Assembly (NCBI GenBank): GCA_016860845.1
Contig: BOKF01000068.1
Span: forward strand, 1-42,003
Reading direction: 5' to 3'
Length of the DNA stretch: 42,003 bases
Source: Chloroflexota bacterium
GTDB taxonomy: Bacteria > Chloroflexota > Anaerolineae > 4572-78 > J111
Shown here: positions 41,260 to 42,003 of the stretch, in pieces
How positions within the stretch are numbered: the first letter of the stretch is position 1
Layout of the letters: each line of letters opens with the position of its first letter
Position numbers and translations under genes: made by a program
Notes under the pieces: generated by a model
The model's input: only the letters and a program-made list of their open reading frames with translations
The model's database searches: none
What the model was told of the DNA's origin: nothing

Positions 41260-41826
41260 CTATGCAGATTTGATTGTCCGCAGGATTTGAGCCGGTGTTT
41301 GGCCGATGAAATGCTTTAGCGAGCGGGTCAGATGGGGTTGGTCGGCATAGCCAGCGTGATATACGGCATCGGCGATGGAAAGACCTTGCCCTAAGAGGGA
41401 TACGACCTGGCGGGCACGCTCGATCTGATCGAATGTGCCACGGGTCAAGCCGGTAGCTTGCAGAAAACGTCGCTGTACCGAGCGCAATGACATTTCTAAC
41501 GGCCGATTTTGCAGTACCGCCTCGACTACCGGTTCTTGCGCCAGCAGCTCTTTCCGCACGAGCCGGGTTACAAAGGTGTCCGCATTATCAAAATCAGGAA
41601 ATTGCCAGGCCGAGCCATGCAGCCAGAAGGATTGACTGCCGGCTTCAGGCAGCGTTGAATCGTTTCGATCCAGCAGCTTGGTAAGAGGCAGATGGGGCAT
41701 AAAGGCGCCATGTTTAAAGACAATACCAAAAAATTCAGCGTCGGCCGGGTAGTCTGCCGTTGATGCTTTGGTCTCCGGCCCTCGCACAGTGAAGGTGGTC
41801 TTGCCCTGGTATTTGGTTACGACCAT
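41260..41826 (-). CDS. AraC-family transcriptional regulator, probably cut at its 5' end
   Basis: 188 residues from ATG 41826. The C-terminal part (about 100-188) has two helix-turn-helix motifs of AraC type (RSVQRRFLQATGLTRGTF, then SIADAVYHAGYADQPHLTRSLKHFIGQTPAQI). The N-terminal part resembles the effector region of larger AraC-like regulators. Reading frame homology appears to continue upstream of the ATG (SGSFISSAENHWE) to an in-frame stop at 41890-41892, where the sequence changes to what looks like insertion-sequence DNA. The real gene was probably longer and is now truncated; the remaining ATG has only a weak ribosome site (GGGAG directly adjacent). Likely a broken regulator of the neighbouring reductase/hydrolase genes. 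Confidence 0.75.
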   Translation of the reverse strand: MVVTKYQGKTTFTVRGPETKASTADYPADAEFFGIVFKHGAFMPHLPLTKLLDRNDSTLPEAGSQSFWLHGSAWQFPDFDNADTFVTRLVRKELLAQEPVVEAVLQNRPLEMSLRSVQRRFLQATGLTRGTFDQIERARQVVSLLGQGLSIADAVYHAGYADQPHLTRSLKHFIGQTPAQILRTIKSA

Positions 41827-41973
41827 CTCCCAATGATTCTCGGCAGAAGAGATAAAAGAGCCGCTGTGGTTACTTCGGGTAGCACCACATTATAACGTGG
41901 TGAAAGGATAAATTTGAACAAAACGAGGTTCACGGGCACACTTTTAAGTCACCACAACCAAAAGGAGTGCCCA

Positions 41974-42003
41974 ATGAACCTCGCTCAGATATTTTGCCCT
42001 AAC
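41974..42003 (+). CDS. Start of a probable transposase gene, cut by the window edge
   Basis: Ten codons, MNLAQIFCPN, after a good AAAGGAG ribosome site six bases before ATG 41974; the frame is open at the window end. The FCPN beginning of a zinc-ribbon-like N-terminus recalls, from memory, transposases of short insertion sequences in Chloroflexota. The region 41893-41973 between the AraC break point and this ATG would then be the left end of the element; CACCAC/GTGGTG inverted repeats (41883-41888, 41897-41902) sit at the border. Confidence 0.45.
   Translation, partial: MNLAQIFCPN

Noticed and set aside
1..42003. CRISPR arrays, rRNA and tRNA genes
   Set aside because: No regularly spaced direct repeats with unique spacers, no rRNA core sequences and no cloverleaf with a CCA-like end were recognised by reading.

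Overview
The window reads like a chromosomal piece of a GC-rich, probably Chloroflexota (Anaerolineae/Caldilineae-like) bacterium. That guess rests on the mix of genes: a 1034-residue SecA, a multi-GAF histidine kinase, a single-domain KaiC-like ATPase, DUF169, a TIR-STAND-TPR protein and a small conserved MAFSYKNKKGTTYYLHG-type protein. No rRNA, tRNA or CRISPR array was seen. Taxonomy is inference from family content only.

Region 1 (259-14691, plus strand) is the unusual part. Seven closely spaced genes (259-8210) encode two charge-segregated proteins (acidic Glu/Tyr/Phe-rich blocks alternating with Arg-rich blocks), a HExxH metalloprotease, a small helical protein, a protein with two Ig-like domains plus a helical tail, and two more helical proteins, the last ending in a three-fold Glu-Cys-Glu-Phe-Glu-Glu tail. 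After a 157-bp gap follow two large genes (8368-11139, 11202-13382) that share almost the same first ~230 residues but carry unrelated C-terminal payloads: peptidoglycan-binding/OmpA-like/CHAP-like in one, a calpain-type cysteine protease in the other. A possible 55-residue ORF and a TIM-barrel glycosidase-like gene close the region. The Arg-rich module with the core IVRRT occurs in four of these proteins and ties the region together. No protein in the cluster has a signal peptide. The likely reading is an undescribed modular effector or surface-complex system with interchangeable enzymatic payloads; function is inference.

Region 2 (14725-32080) is mostly housekeeping: an M20 peptidase and amidohydrolase pair, DUF169, a GNAT acetyltransferase, rsgA, a response-regulator adenylate cyclase, a four-gene operon of two small membrane proteins, a four-GAF histidine kinase and adenosine deaminase, a KaiC-like ATPase with a small helical/winged-helix-like protein, and secA. 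The outstanding element here is the rsgA leader (19861-20192): promoter, a 20-codon leader ORF with a perfect Shine-Dalgarno, and two tandem intrinsic terminators whose arms, together with a segment inside the leader ORF, form five successive mutually complementary segments. This is the layout expected of ribosome-mediated attenuation acting on two terminators at once.

Region 3 (32081-42003) is accessory. It holds palindromic repeat elements, two intact RibD/DHFR-fold reductase-like genes plus a decayed fragment of a third, a 14-TM MFS exporter, an alpha/beta hydrolase, and an AraC-type regulator whose 5' end is cut by what looks like the start of an insertion sequence at the window edge. In the middle sits a translationally coupled pair (TGATG overlap): a TIR-STAND NTPase-TPR protein and a radical SAM protein that starts with a proline/aromatic-rich extension. 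This pair is a second candidate for an undescribed system (defence or RiPP-like).
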